From: Pseudomonadota bacterium
GTDB lineage: Bacteria; Pseudomonadota; Alphaproteobacteria; Rhizobiales; Rhizobiaceae
Direction: 5' to 3'
Assembly (NCBI GenBank): GCA_023451735.1
Contig: JAEXYH010000099.1
Span: forward strand, 1-64,000
DNA length: 64,000 nt
In this document: positions 8,358 to 16,560 of the stretch, piece after piece
How positions within the stretch are numbered: the stretch's first letter is position 1
Layout of the letters: every line of letters begins with the position of its first letter
Translations under genes and position numbers: made by a program
Notes under the pieces: generated by a model
Databases searched by the model: none
The model's input: only the letters and a program-made list of their open reading frames with translations
What the model was told of the DNA's origin: nothing

Positions 8358-10466
8358 CTAGCTCCAGTTCAGGTGAAGCACCTCCAGCCGCTCGATTTCG
8401 GGAACAATGATCATGGCCCGCCCATTCTCGATCGAAAATTCCGCAGCGCGATCAGCCACGACCAACCAAGCTCGGCGCAACGTCTTGTCGTCCGGAATTT
8501 CGACCTCGATTTTCTGTTTCGAAAGCGGAATGTTTTCCCTGACCGGGCCTTTGAGCATCATCGGATTTGTGAGGTTAAGCAGACTGACCGCAAGACCGTC
8601 CCTGCTTTCGCGAACGGCGATATCAACCACGCCCGCCCCCTCGACCTCGACGCGCTGCGGCTTGCCGAGCGCCCAGCGCAATGCATTGGAAATCAGTCGG
8701 CCATGATCTGCCGCCAGCACTTCCCAGAAAATCTCCCCGATATTCCATGGAATATAGACGGTGCGTCCGCCCTTTCCGGTCTCGCGGGCGATGACGGCAG
8801 CGTCTTCCGCCTTCTTGCGCGGATAGACTTCCTCCATTGGAAGATCGGGAAAATCTGGAACGTAGAGGAAAGGTGTGGTGGTCCCGGTCGCGGCCTTGAC
8901 CCCGATAAGACGTGTACCGCCCATAATCCGTTCGGCGCCGTCATAGCCGTCGTTGATCGGATGATCACCGGAGATTTCCACATAGGTGTTCTTGACGATG
9001 CCGCGTGGGCCCGAGACGAGCTTGACACCCAGCAAGTCGGCGAGACCGAAATCTGGCCGGGGTTTGCCGTTCTCGTCCCTGAGCGACGTTTCATAGGCTG
9101 CAACGACGCTGCCGCCACGATCGGCATAGGCACATATCGCGGCGATCTGTTCGTCGGACAGGCAGGACGCATTGGCAAGAACGATCACCTTGAAGCGGTC
9201 GAGATTCTCTGCGGTGAGTACCTGATCGGAGACCAGCTCGAAAGGGATGCGTGCTTCTACGAGCGCATGGTAGAGACCGAGCTCGTGGCGCTCTGCCGTA
9301 TTGCGTTCTTCCGGCGCCCAGTGGCGCAGTGTAGTGGAGGGATCGACGACGCCAATTTCGGCAGTCGGCGTCATTGTGTTGATGACCGGTTCCACTGCCG
9401 CCTGCAACAGGAAGGAATCGACCACCGGCTCGACCCAGCGCTTGTCGGGTACGACCCCGTTGAACTTGGTGAACCACGCATAGAGGCCGTGCGCCGTGCC
9501 GTCATTCATCCAGAGCTGCATTTCCTCCGGTGTCGTCACGGCGTCCTTCCAACGATATTCCTCTTCGGGACCAATCGAGGTGATCAGCACGACGGGACGA
9601 TCCGGGAAGGTCGCACGAATGCGCTTGCCGTTACGGCCGGCAGACCAGCCAATCTCCACCCCGCGGCGACCCTGGTGATCGACAACCAGGAACGGGCAGT
9701 GCTTGCGGATGACCGACAGGTCGAACTCCATGAGAGACGAGCCGGACATGTTGGGGATGAAGCTTGCATGCGGGCGGATCGCCTTCACCGCTTCATCCCA
9801 TTGGGCGATGATATTGGTGAGCACATGGCGGCGCCATTGCAGCCAGGCGCGCCAGGCAGGATCTTCCGCATCGGGCTGCAATGGCAGGGCATATCCGAAC
9901 ATGTCCTTGAAACGACGGGCGCTATCCTCGCTGTAATCGACGCCATGGCCCTGCCAGCGGTTGGCGAAGACCGCATCGATATCGTAGTCACGGACGATCT
10001 CCTTGACCACTTCCGGCATGAACTCGGTGTTGTAGGACCCATAGGCATTGGTGATCCAGATGCCGGGATAGGCCCAATGTTCGCGAGGCGTGCCGTCGGC
10101 ATTGATCATAAGCCATTCCGGATGCGCCTTGGCCGCATCGTCATGAATGGCATGCGGATCGACACGCGCCATGACATGCATGTCCAGCTTGCGTGCCGCA
10201 TCGACAAGAGCGCCAAAAATGTCGCGATCGGCAAGCACGTTGCTGACATAATGATAGGGAATCTTGCTCGGATAAAAGGCAATGTAGCCGCCGGCGCTGA
10301 GGCAGACCGCGTTCGACCTGGTACGCTTGAAGACATCGATCCAGAAGGCTGGATCATATTTCTCCGGGTCGTTTTCCACGAAGGTCAGCTGGGTCCAGCG
10401 CGTCGCGGACTTGAACCATTCAGGCGTACGCAGAGTGTCGATATTTTGTTGTCTCGCATCGAGCAT
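8358..10466 (-). CDS. Putative glycoside hydrolase: GHL6-type TIM barrel with beta-galactosidase trimerisation-like domain
   Basis: 702-aa protein, no signal peptide. The N-terminal half (about 15-340) resembles the hypothetical glycosyl hydrolase GHL6 barrel, with motifs such as VMARVDPHAI, WITNAYGSYNTEF and DAVFANRWQG. The middle part (about 380-590) resembles the amidotransferase-fold trimerisation domain of GH42, with FKVIVLANASCLSDEQIAAI, and the C-terminus is a beta-sandwich ending in LEVLHLNWS. Candidate acids include the Glu and Asp of YNTEFMPEVVKEIVRDYDID, but no catalytic pair is established. The gene lies between the binding-protein and permease genes of one operon, which ties it to the imported sugar. 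Specificity is unknown; relatives are often labelled only as family-10-like or trimerisation-domain proteins. Confidence 0.7.
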   Translation of the reverse strand: MLDARQQNIDTLRTPEWFKSATRWTQLTFVENDPEKYDPAFWIDVFKRTRSNAVCLSAGGYIAFYPSKIPYHYVSNVLADRDIFGALVDAARKLDMHVMARVDPHAIHDDAAKAHPEWLMINADGTPREHWAYPGIWITNAYGSYNTEFMPEVVKEIVRDYDIDAVFANRWQGHGVDYSEDSARRFKDMFGYALPLQPDAEDPAWRAWLQWRRHVLTNIIAQWDEAVKAIRPHASFIPNMSGSSLMEFDLSVIRKHCPFLVVDHQGRRGVEIGWSAGRNGKRIRATFPDRPVVLITSIGPEEEYRWKDAVTTPEEMQLWMNDGTAHGLYAWFTKFNGVVPDKRWVEPVVDSFLLQAAVEPVINTMTPTAEIGVVDPSTTLRHWAPEERNTAERHELGLYHALVEARIPFELVSDQVLTAENLDRFKVIVLANASCLSDEQIAAICAYADRGGSVVAAYETSLRDENGKPRPDFGLADLLGVKLVSGPRGIVKNTYVEISGDHPINDGYDGAERIMGGTRLIGVKAATGTTTPFLYVPDFPDLPMEEVYPRKKAEDAAVIARETGKGGRTVYIPWNIGEIFWEVLAADHGRLISNALRWALGKPQRVEVEGAGVVDIAVRESRDGLAVSLLNLTNPMMLKGPVRENIPLSKQKIEVEIPDDKTLRRAWLVVADRAAEFSIENGRAMIIVPEIERLEVLHLNWS

Positions 10467-10503
10467 TCTTCGGTCCTATCTTTTCAGACAATGAGGGAGC
10501 GCT

Positions 10504-10528
10504 CGGTGCCAGCGTATTGGTGGCACCG
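10504..10528. other. Intercistronic hairpin behind the binding-protein gene
   Basis: CGGTGCCA (10504-10511) and TGGCACCG (10521-10528) are perfect 8-bp arms around a 9-nt loop. They lie between the stop of the substrate-binding protein gene (10555) and the start of the hydrolase gene (10466). On the transcribed minus strand no U-tract follows. This fits an mRNA 3'-end stabiliser or partial attenuator giving more binding protein than downstream products. Confidence 0.6.
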
Positions 10529-10554
10529 CAGAAATTCGTGTGGTGAGTGTGGGC

Positions 10555-12480
10555 TCAGACCTTGTAGAATTGTTCCGGCATGGTCGGGGCAGGGGTGGGC
10601 CAGCCAAAGGAATTCGGCATTGTCTTCAAGACGTTACGCATGTTGTTCTTGACAATACCGTAGCCATCGGAAGGCAGCGAGATGCCGAAGACGTAGAAAT
10701 TATCCGCGGCACCCTGCAGGATCTGCTTCATCACATCCTGCTGGCCGGCCGCATCGGGTTTGGCCTTGAGATCATCATAGAGTGCAAGCTGCCGTTTGGT
10801 TTCTTCCGGCGGTTCTTCGGCACTCGGATTGGTCGGATCGACATACCACAGAGACCATGCGGGTCCATAAACGGCATTGTTGTCCGTGGGCGCATAATAA
10901 CGCGGATCGAGCATTGCCGCGACGCCACCGTTGGCGCCGAATTGGTGCGCGGTCGCATCGAAACTGCGGCCACGGCGTACACGCGTTTCCCAGAGCGAGC
11001 GATCCATAGTGCGCAGCTGCGCGTCGATGCCGACCGCCTGAAACATCGGTATCGCAAGCTGGAAGAAATCCAGGAAGATTGGTCGAGCCTGATCGATCTC
11101 GAAGATAATCGAGACGCGCCGGCCGGCTTCGTCCAGTCGAAAATTCTGATCGTCCCGTTTCGGGATGATCTGGTCTAGCAGGGCGTTGGCCTTGTCGAGG
11201 TCATATTCGGTAAATTGATTGGCGAGCTGCTCATTATAAAGCGGATCATCCGGTTTGATCGAAGGCTGGGCCGGAACCCCCTGACTGACCAAGACGGCGT
11301 CGATCAACGTTTGCCTGTCGAGAGACATGGACAGAGCAGCGCGAAAATCCTTGTTGCGGAAGAGTTTTCGCTTTGTCTCGTCGCTATGGTTGAGGTTGAG
11401 GATGAAGTTCATCACATTGGCCTCGGTCGAGGTGAGCGTGTAGAAGTCATATTCGCCCTGCGCGCGAGCGTCGTAGAGCACCGCCTTGTTCGTCGGGGTC
11501 CCGATATACTGATCCATCATGTCGATTTCGCCCTGCATCGCCTTCAGGAGAAGAACCTGCGGGTCTGCGACCATCTGATAGACGATGCGATCCATATAGG
11601 GCAGCTGGTTACCTTCCGTATCGACCTTCCAATAGAATGGATTTCGCTCGGCAACAGCACGTTCGGTGTTTTCACCTGGCGCGATCGTGAACATCCAGGC
11701 ATTCAGGCACGGCTTTTTCGACGAATTGAGGAAGAAGGAATTATCGTCCTGAAAGCCGGCAATTGCCTGGAACGCGGAAATCCAACCCTCAAAGCCTCTC
11801 TGCTTGGCCGCTTCGTCGGCTTTCGGATTGTAGTCGATGTGGAACTGCTCGAGATAATGTTTCGGACAACGCGTTGTCTGGTCGAGATTTGACCAGGCGA
11901 CCTGCAACGGGAAGAGCCCGTTGGGCTCGGCGAAGATGACGTGGAAGGTCTGCTCATCTACGATCTCAAGCTTGGCCGGCTCGCCGTTTGTCCGCCAGTG
12001 GCCCTGTCCGGCAAAGGCAACGCGATCATCGGTCAGAACGGTATCATACCAGAACTTGATGTCGGCGGTCGTGTATGGATGCCCGTCGGACCATTTCATA
12101 CCCTTGCGCAGGCGTATCGTATACTGCGTTGCGTCTTCGTTGGCGTCGAAGGCCTCCGCTACGTTCAGTGTCACACCGGACCAGTCGGGTGTATAGCGCA
12201 CAAGCGGTTCATAGGCCTGAAACCGGAAGATATGCGAAAGAGAGCCGCCACCAACCAGCGCCAGGTTCCAGCTGCCGCCATAGGTGCCGACATTTTCATG
12301 AGGCTTGATCACTAGAGGCTTTTCCGGAAGCCGCTGATCCAGTGCGGGCAGTTCGCTCGCATCCACTTTCGCCTTGAGGCTTTCGGCCTCCTTGAAATTA
12401 GCTGCGATCACCGGCAGTGCCGGCAAAATAAGGGCGGCCGAGGTCCCGGCCAGAAACGCACGGCGTTTCAGCTCAAACAT
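10555..12480 (-). CDS. ABC transporter substrate-binding protein, family 5 (Opp/Dpp type)
   Basis: 641-aa periplasmic binding protein. The N-terminus LKRRAFLAG followed by an apolar stretch and PVIAAN is a Tat-like signal peptide. The SBP_bac_5 body includes YEPLVRYTPDW, FDANEDATQYTIRLRKGMKWSDG and TSTEANVMNFILNLNH. At 641 aa it is longer than typical DppA (about 530), as in many family-5 members that bind oligosaccharides. It is the first gene of the minus-strand operon, with a strong GAGGAGG 8 nt before the ATG. It faces a LacI-type regulator gene across 152 bp and probably determines the substrate that the two glycosidases then hydrolyse. Confidence 0.9.
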   Translation of the reverse strand: MFELKRRAFLAGTSAALILPALPVIAANFKEAESLKAKVDASELPALDQRLPEKPLVIKPHENVGTYGGSWNLALVGGGSLSHIFRFQAYEPLVRYTPDWSGVTLNVAEAFDANEDATQYTIRLRKGMKWSDGHPYTTADIKFWYDTVLTDDRVAFAGQGHWRTNGEPAKLEIVDEQTFHVIFAEPNGLFPLQVAWSNLDQTTRCPKHYLEQFHIDYNPKADEAAKQRGFEGWISAFQAIAGFQDDNSFFLNSSKKPCLNAWMFTIAPGENTERAVAERNPFYWKVDTEGNQLPYMDRIVYQMVADPQVLLLKAMQGEIDMMDQYIGTPTNKAVLYDARAQGEYDFYTLTSTEANVMNFILNLNHSDETKRKLFRNKDFRAALSMSLDRQTLIDAVLVSQGVPAQPSIKPDDPLYNEQLANQFTEYDLDKANALLDQIIPKRDDQNFRLDEAGRRVSIIFEIDQARPIFLDFFQLAIPMFQAVGIDAQLRTMDRSLWETRVRRGRSFDATAHQFGANGGVAAMLDPRYYAPTDNNAVYGPAWSLWYVDPTNPSAEEPPEETKRQLALYDDLKAKPDAAGQQDVMKQILQGAADNFYVFGISLPSDGYGIVKNNMRNVLKTMPNSFGWPTPAPTMPEQFYKV

Positions 12481-12517
12481 GGGTAAATCCTCCTCAAAAA
12501 ATCCGATGTTCTTATTT

Positions 12518-12532
12518 TTGTTCGGATAACAA
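12518..12532. promoter_or_regulatory. Candidate operator in the divergent LacI/transporter control region
   Basis: The 152-bp AT-rich gap 12481-12632 separates the binding-protein gene (minus) from the LacI gene (plus). It contains TTGTT-CGGAT-AACAA, an inverted repeat with 5-bp arms, just upstream of the minus-strand ribosome-binding site. Two further TTGTTAGG/CTGTTAGG half-like elements lie near 12557 and 12608. An operator for the adjacent LacI protein is the natural reading; no convincing -10/-35 pair was identified. Confidence 0.4.
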
Positions 12533-12632
12533 GAAAGATTCCATGTGATTTTTGTTAGGTAAAGCGTTATGTGTTAAAAGACTAATTTTATTGCGACGCA
12601 CCATTTCTGTTAGGCGCAAGAAAGGAGATGTG

Positions 12633-13625
12633 ATGAGAATGAAGAACCGGGTGACATTGCAGGCCATAGCCGATGATGTCGGACTATCGAAATATGCAGT
12701 GTCACGTTCGTTATCCGGAAAATCAGGTGTAAGCGACGAGACGCGTCTAGTTATTCTCGCTGCCGCTGAGCGCCTCGGATATTCCAAACCGACAAGTCGC
12801 CAGGACACCGTGGAGCTTGGCCTAGTGTTCCATGATATCGATCTCGTCAACAGCGAGCTTAACCAGGAAATCCAGGCCGGTGCGCAGCATGAAGCCGAGC
12901 GACTGGGCGTAAATCTTCGCGTTCGATGGACTCATAGCGATGACATCCTGGCGCAGCACGCAAGATCATTTTCCGGTCTTATCCTGGCAGGACCCCATTC
13001 GCGTGAAGCGATCGCCAAGGCAGAGGCAGTAGGGAAGCCAATCGTCCGTATGGGCTGGACGGAGCCTCTCGAGCAGGTTGATTACGTTGGTGGGACAGAT
13101 CACGAGGGCGGGCAGGCCGTCGTCAAGTTCTTGCTTGGACTTGGGCACAAGACGATCGCTTACGTTTATGGCTCTACAATATATCGAGGTCGCAATGAGC
13201 GCTATTATGGTGCGCGCGAGATAATCGAGCAGGCGGTTGACGCTGAACTTCATCTAATGAAATTCGATGAAGTGCTAGGCTTTTCCGGCGCTCTGCGGAA
13301 CCTTGAGGCTGCTGGTGTTAATCCAACAGCCTACTTTTGTGCCCATGATGGCTTGGCTCTTACGGTTGTTTCGGAGTTGCTCGGTCGCGGCTTTAGAATC
13401 CCAGACGACGTTTCAGTCGTTGGGTTTGGAGACTATTCTGCGGCCACTCAGATTTCTCCTCCGCTAACGACCGTAAGGGTTTACGGTCGCGAGGCTGGAG
13501 CTGCTGCTCTCAATTTGCTTCTGGAGCGAGTTGAGCAACCCCGGGACCGGGGGCAGCCTCCTCGAAGCATAAGGATTGTATCCCGCTTGATTGAACGGAA
13601 GTCGACCCGGCAGGCAAACAACTAG
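12633..13625 (+). CDS. LacI family transcriptional regulator
   Basis: 330-aa regulator. The N-terminal helix-turn-helix (VTLQAIADDVGLSKYAVSRS, residues about 6-25) is followed by the hinge (LVILAAAERLGYSKP) and a periplasmic-binding-protein-like effector domain (about 55-330). The start at 12633 is 5 nt after AGGAG; an ATG two codons later is an alternative. It is divergent from the glycosidase/transporter operon and most likely represses it, releasing on binding the sugar or a derivative. Its codon usage looks less GC-rich at third positions than the neighbouring enzyme genes, which is common for regulators. Confidence 0.9.
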   Translation: MRMKNRVTLQAIADDVGLSKYAVSRSLSGKSGVSDETRLVILAAAERLGYSKPTSRQDTVELGLVFHDIDLVNSELNQEIQAGAQHEAERLGVNLRVRWTHSDDILAQHARSFSGLILAGPHSREAIAKAEAVGKPIVRMGWTEPLEQVDYVGGTDHEGGQAVVKFLLGLGHKTIAYVYGSTIYRGRNERYYGAREIIEQAVDAELHLMKFDEVLGFSGALRNLEAAGVNPTAYFCAHDGLALTVVSELLGRGFRIPDDVSVVGFGDYSAATQISPPLTTVRVYGREAGAAALNLLLERVEQPRDRGQPPRSIRIVSRLIERKSTRQANN

Positions 13626-13782
13626 TCGCTTTTCGCAGTAAGCTCGCAAAAGAGCGCTCGAAAGCTGCCAGAGCATAGCGTTGGTAGTGCATCGTTTCCT
13701 TCATTCGTTTCGCATTTAACATTTGAAACCAACGCGATCAGATTTTCCCGTTCCTAGCGGTTTCGGTCGCAGATAGGTTTCG

Positions 13783-14787
13783 CTACTTCGTCGCCGACGC
13801 AGCCTGCGCCGTGGTGTCGCGGATCACCAGTTTCGTATCAAGCGCATACCGAACGTCCGCGACGTTTCGCGAGCGGAGAATGTCCAGCAGCATGGATATC
13901 GCGATACGGCCGACATCGGCGGAGTGGTTCGATACGGAAGTCAGTGCTGGAAACGTCACGGCGCCGAGTACATCGTCGCATCCGACGACGCTGAAGTCCC
14001 TCGGCACCACTATATTTCTTTCGGCAAGTCCTGTCAGAATGCCTTGCGCGGTCAGGTCATCGAAGGCCACGACGGCGCTGGCTCCGGTCTTAAGAACTGC
14101 ATCGACGGCTTCCCTGCCGGCCTGGTATGTTGGGGCGGGCGTCGGAATGATCGAAAGTTCCATGTCGCGTGCGCTGGCTCCGGCCCTGATTGCCGAACGC
14201 CGCTGCTTGTTGGACCACGAGGCGGCGGGGCCACTCACATAGGCTATTCTTTGATGTCCAAGATCGGCGAGATGTTCCACCGCCTGCCTGACGCCCGCGC
14301 TGCTATCGATCAGTACTCGCGGGATACCCTCGATATCGCGATTAATCAGGACCAGCGGCAATTGCGTTGCATGAGTGCGGATGCGCTCATCGGACAGTCG
14401 GGACGATGCGAGAACGAGACCTTCGACCTGCCCGGCGAAGCGGCCGACCAGTTTGTCCTCCTGCTTGGGATTTTCCGCCGTATTACCGAGAAAGATGCAG
14501 AAATCGGACCTGTCGGCCTCCGTCTGAGCCGCCTGAATGAGCGGCGGGAAAAACGGGTTGGCGATGTCGGGAACGATGAGGCCGATATTGCCATGCCGGC
14601 CGGTGCTGAGCGCGCGCGCCGTGTGATTGGGTACGTAACCGAGTGTTTCGGCCGCCCTCATGATGCGTTCGACAGTCTCGGGGGACAGCATGTCCGGGCG
14701 CGTGAAGGCGCGTGACACGCTGGAGCGTGCCACGCCTGCGGCATCCGCCACCTGACTTATTGTGACGCCCTTGGTTCGTCTGATCAT
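13783..14787 (-). CDS. LacI family transcriptional regulator of the amino-sugar locus
   Basis: 334-aa LacI/GalR repressor. The helix-turn-helix is VTISQVADAAGVARSSVSRA (about 8-27), the hinge is RIMRAAETLGYVPN, and the effector domain contains NIGLIVPDIANPFF and FSVVGCDDV. It is divergent from the NagB-like operon. The perfect palindrome at 14883-14900 and its near copy at 19001-19018 have the central CG and GCAACCGGTTGC core typical of LacI-family operators, so this protein is their likely ligand. An amino-sugar phosphate or a related catabolite would be the inducer by analogy. Upstream of the ATG only a weak AGAGA is seen. Confidence 0.9.
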   Translation of the reverse strand: MIRRTKGVTISQVADAAGVARSSVSRAFTRPDMLSPETVERIMRAAETLGYVPNHTARALSTGRHGNIGLIVPDIANPFFPPLIQAAQTEADRSDFCIFLGNTAENPKQEDKLVGRFAGQVEGLVLASSRLSDERIRTHATQLPLVLINRDIEGIPRVLIDSSAGVRQAVEHLADLGHQRIAYVSGPAASWSNKQRRSAIRAGASARDMELSIIPTPAPTYQAGREAVDAVLKTGASAVVAFDDLTAQGILTGLAERNIVVPRDFSVVGCDDVLGAVTFPALTSVSNHSADVGRIAISMLLDILRSRNVADVRYALDTKLVIRDTTAQAASATK

Positions 14788-14878
14788 TGTCTCTGGAAAC
14801 TCGTCCGTTTGTGATTCCGCTTACCATGAAGGCCGCGGTCTTCACAATCTCAGCACCATCACTCTGCCATTCATGCAC

Positions 14879-14908
14879 TTGACATGCAACCGGTTGCATG
14901 AAAATCTT
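14879..14908 (+). promoter_or_regulatory. Promoter box with 18-bp operator palindrome (first copy)
   Basis: TTGACA at 14879-14884 resembles a sigma-70 -35 box. Directly overlapping it is CATGCAACCGGTTGCATG (14883-14900), a perfect 18-bp palindrome filling the -35/-10 spacer. A LacI-type repressor bound here would block polymerase. The -10 region (AAAATCT, about 14901-14907) is weak. The same arrangement occurs at 18997-19020. Confidence 0.75.
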
Positions 14909-15002
14909 GCCCTAACGATAACAAAGGGAACGACAAGCGGAACCGCCGCCAGAAATGGCGTTGCGCGAACGGACTTCCCGTGACTGCAGACTGGAGATCG
15001 CC

Positions 15003-15791
15003 TTGAGCCTTGCCGCCGTCCTTCGTCCCGCGCCGAAAACCCGCAGGGCTTTCGATCGCCTGTCGGTCGAGAGTTTTGCCAGCCGGTCCGAAATGGGCGC
15101 CGCGGCGGCGGGCGATATTGCAGACGCGTTGAGAGAGCGGCTGGCGAAACAGGCCGGCGTACGGATTGTCTTTGCGGCGGCGCCCAGCCAGGCGGACATG
15201 CTCGCGGCTTTATGCGCCATTCCCGGCATCGACTGGAGCCGGGTAACAGCTTTTCACATGGATGAGTATATCGGGCTCGACCCGGCGTCTTCCGCCCGTT
15301 TTGCCAATTGGCTCGACGCGCATGTCTTTGGCCGGCTACCTTTCGCGGCCGTGCATCGCATCACCCCTGAGCCGGACGCCGAGGTTGAAGTTCGCCGCTA
15401 TGCCGAACGGCTGAACGAAGCGCCGATCAATTTCGTCTGCCTCGGTATCGGCGTGAATGGCCACATTGCGTTCAATGACCCGCCGGTCGCCGATTTCAAC
15501 GATCCGCTCGACGTCAAGATCGTCGAACTGGATGAAATCTGCCGGCAGCAGCAGGTCGATGACGAGTGCTTCCCGGATATTGCCTCCGTGCCGCATCATG
15601 CCATCACGCTCACGGTGCCGCGGCTGATGCGCGCCGACCGGCTGTTCTGCATCGTTCCCGGCGCAATCAAGCGCGATGCCGTTGAAAAAACGCTGCATGG
15701 GCCGCTGACCACCGAATGCCCGGCCAGCATCCTGCGCAGCCATCCGGCCTGCACGCTTTATATCGAGAAGGAATCAGACCCCGATGCCTGA
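15003..15791 (+). CDS. NagB-like glucosamine-6-phosphate deaminase/isomerase
   Basis: About 262 aa, NagB/6-phosphogluconolactonase fold. Conserved landmarks are VTAFHMDEYIGL (active-site Asp) and GIGVNGHIAFNDP (His of the lid). It belongs to a NagB subfamily in which the phosphate-loop TGGTP of classical NagB is replaced (AAAPSQADM here) and the later FNEP is FNDP; the C-terminal PASILRSHPACTLYI also fits. Predicted role: deamination of glucosamine-6-phosphate, or a related aminosugar phosphate, to fructose-6-phosphate. The TTG at 15003 is preferred because GGAG lies 7 nt upstream; an ATG at 14955 without a clear site would add 16 residues. The stop overlaps the SIS gene by 8 bp. Confidence 0.75.
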   Translation: MSLAAVLRPAPKTRRAFDRLSVESFASRSEMGAAAAGDIADALRERLAKQAGVRIVFAAAPSQADMLAALCAIPGIDWSRVTAFHMDEYIGLDPASSARFANWLDAHVFGRLPFAAVHRITPEPDAEVEVRRYAERLNEAPINFVCLGIGVNGHIAFNDPPVADFNDPLDVKIVELDEICRQQQVDDECFPDIASVPHHAITLTVPRLMRADRLFCIVPGAIKRDAVEKTLHGPLTTECPASILRSHPACTLYIEKESDPDA

Positions 15792-16560
15792 TGCCATCAT
15801 GGATGCGGATGCGCTTTGCGTAGGCTATTTCGCCGCGACCCAGGCTTTGATGCGCCGGGTACTGGAGGAGGAGAAGGAACCGCTCTCTCGAGCGGCCTGC
15901 AGGCTCGCTGGGCAGATCTCGGCGAACAGGCTTGTGCATATCTATGGGCCCGGCGGGCACTCCAATCTCGCCGCGCAGGAAGTGTTCTTTCGCGCCGGCG
16001 GGCTGATGCATATCAGCGCCATTCTGGACGAGGGCACGCTTCTTTCGAACGGGGCGCTGCGTTCCATGGCGATCGAACGTACGCCGGATTACGGCAAGGT
16101 CGTCATCGCCAACCAGCGGCTTGGAGCGGACGATCTGCTGATCCTCGTTAACGCCTATGGCATCAATGCCGCGCTGATCGATGCGGCATTGGAAGCCCGG
16201 CAGAGGGGCGTATTTCTGATTGGTGTCAGTTCGCGCCAGCACGCGGACAATACCTCGCCCGATCATCCCGCCCGCCATCCGACGAAGCAGAACCTGCATG
16301 ACGTGGTCGACATCGCCATTGACTGCAAGGTGCCGATCGGCGACGCCGTCGTCAGCGTGCCGGGCATGAGCGAGAATATCGCGGCAATCTCGACCTTCGC
16401 CAATGCCTTCACGCTGAACTGCTTGGTGATCCGCACGGTTGCCAAGCTGGTCGAGCGTGGCATCACGCCGCCTGTCTGGCGCAGCGGCAATGCGCCGGGC
16501 GGCGACGCGGCGAATGCAAGGTTCATTGCCGACTTCCAGGGACGGGTAAAGGCGCTCTGA
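15784..16560 (+). CDS. SIS-domain sugar phosphate isomerase-like protein (UPF0309 type)
   Basis: 258-aa single SIS domain protein. The phosphosugar-binding loop region reads IYGPGGHSNLAAQEVFFRAGG (about 51-71); a second strand-loop is ILVNAYGINAALID, and the C-terminal half has GDAVVSVPGM and ISTFANAF typical of UPF0309 proteins. The family is thought to bind or isomerise phosphosugars, but no reaction is established. It overlaps the NagB-like gene by 8 bp and shares TGATG with nagA, so the three are translationally coupled. A helper role in amino-sugar phosphate turnover is inferred from context only. Confidence 0.72.
   Translation: MPDAIMDADALCVGYFAATQALMRRVLEEEKEPLSRAACRLAGQISANRLVHIYGPGGHSNLAAQEVFFRAGGLMHISAILDEGTLLSNGALRSMAIERTPDYGKVVIANQRLGADDLLILVNAYGINAALIDAALEARQRGVFLIGVSSRQHADNTSPDHPARHPTKQNLHDVVDIAIDCKVPIGDAVVSVPGMSENIAAISTFANAFTLNCLVIRTVAKLVERGITPPVWRSGNAPGGDAANARFIADFQGRVKAL

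Noticed and set aside
8265..10652. 795-codon plus-strand open frame
   Set aside because: Antisense to the hydrolase gene; GC-rich third positions create long antisense frames. No domain recognised and no start signal.
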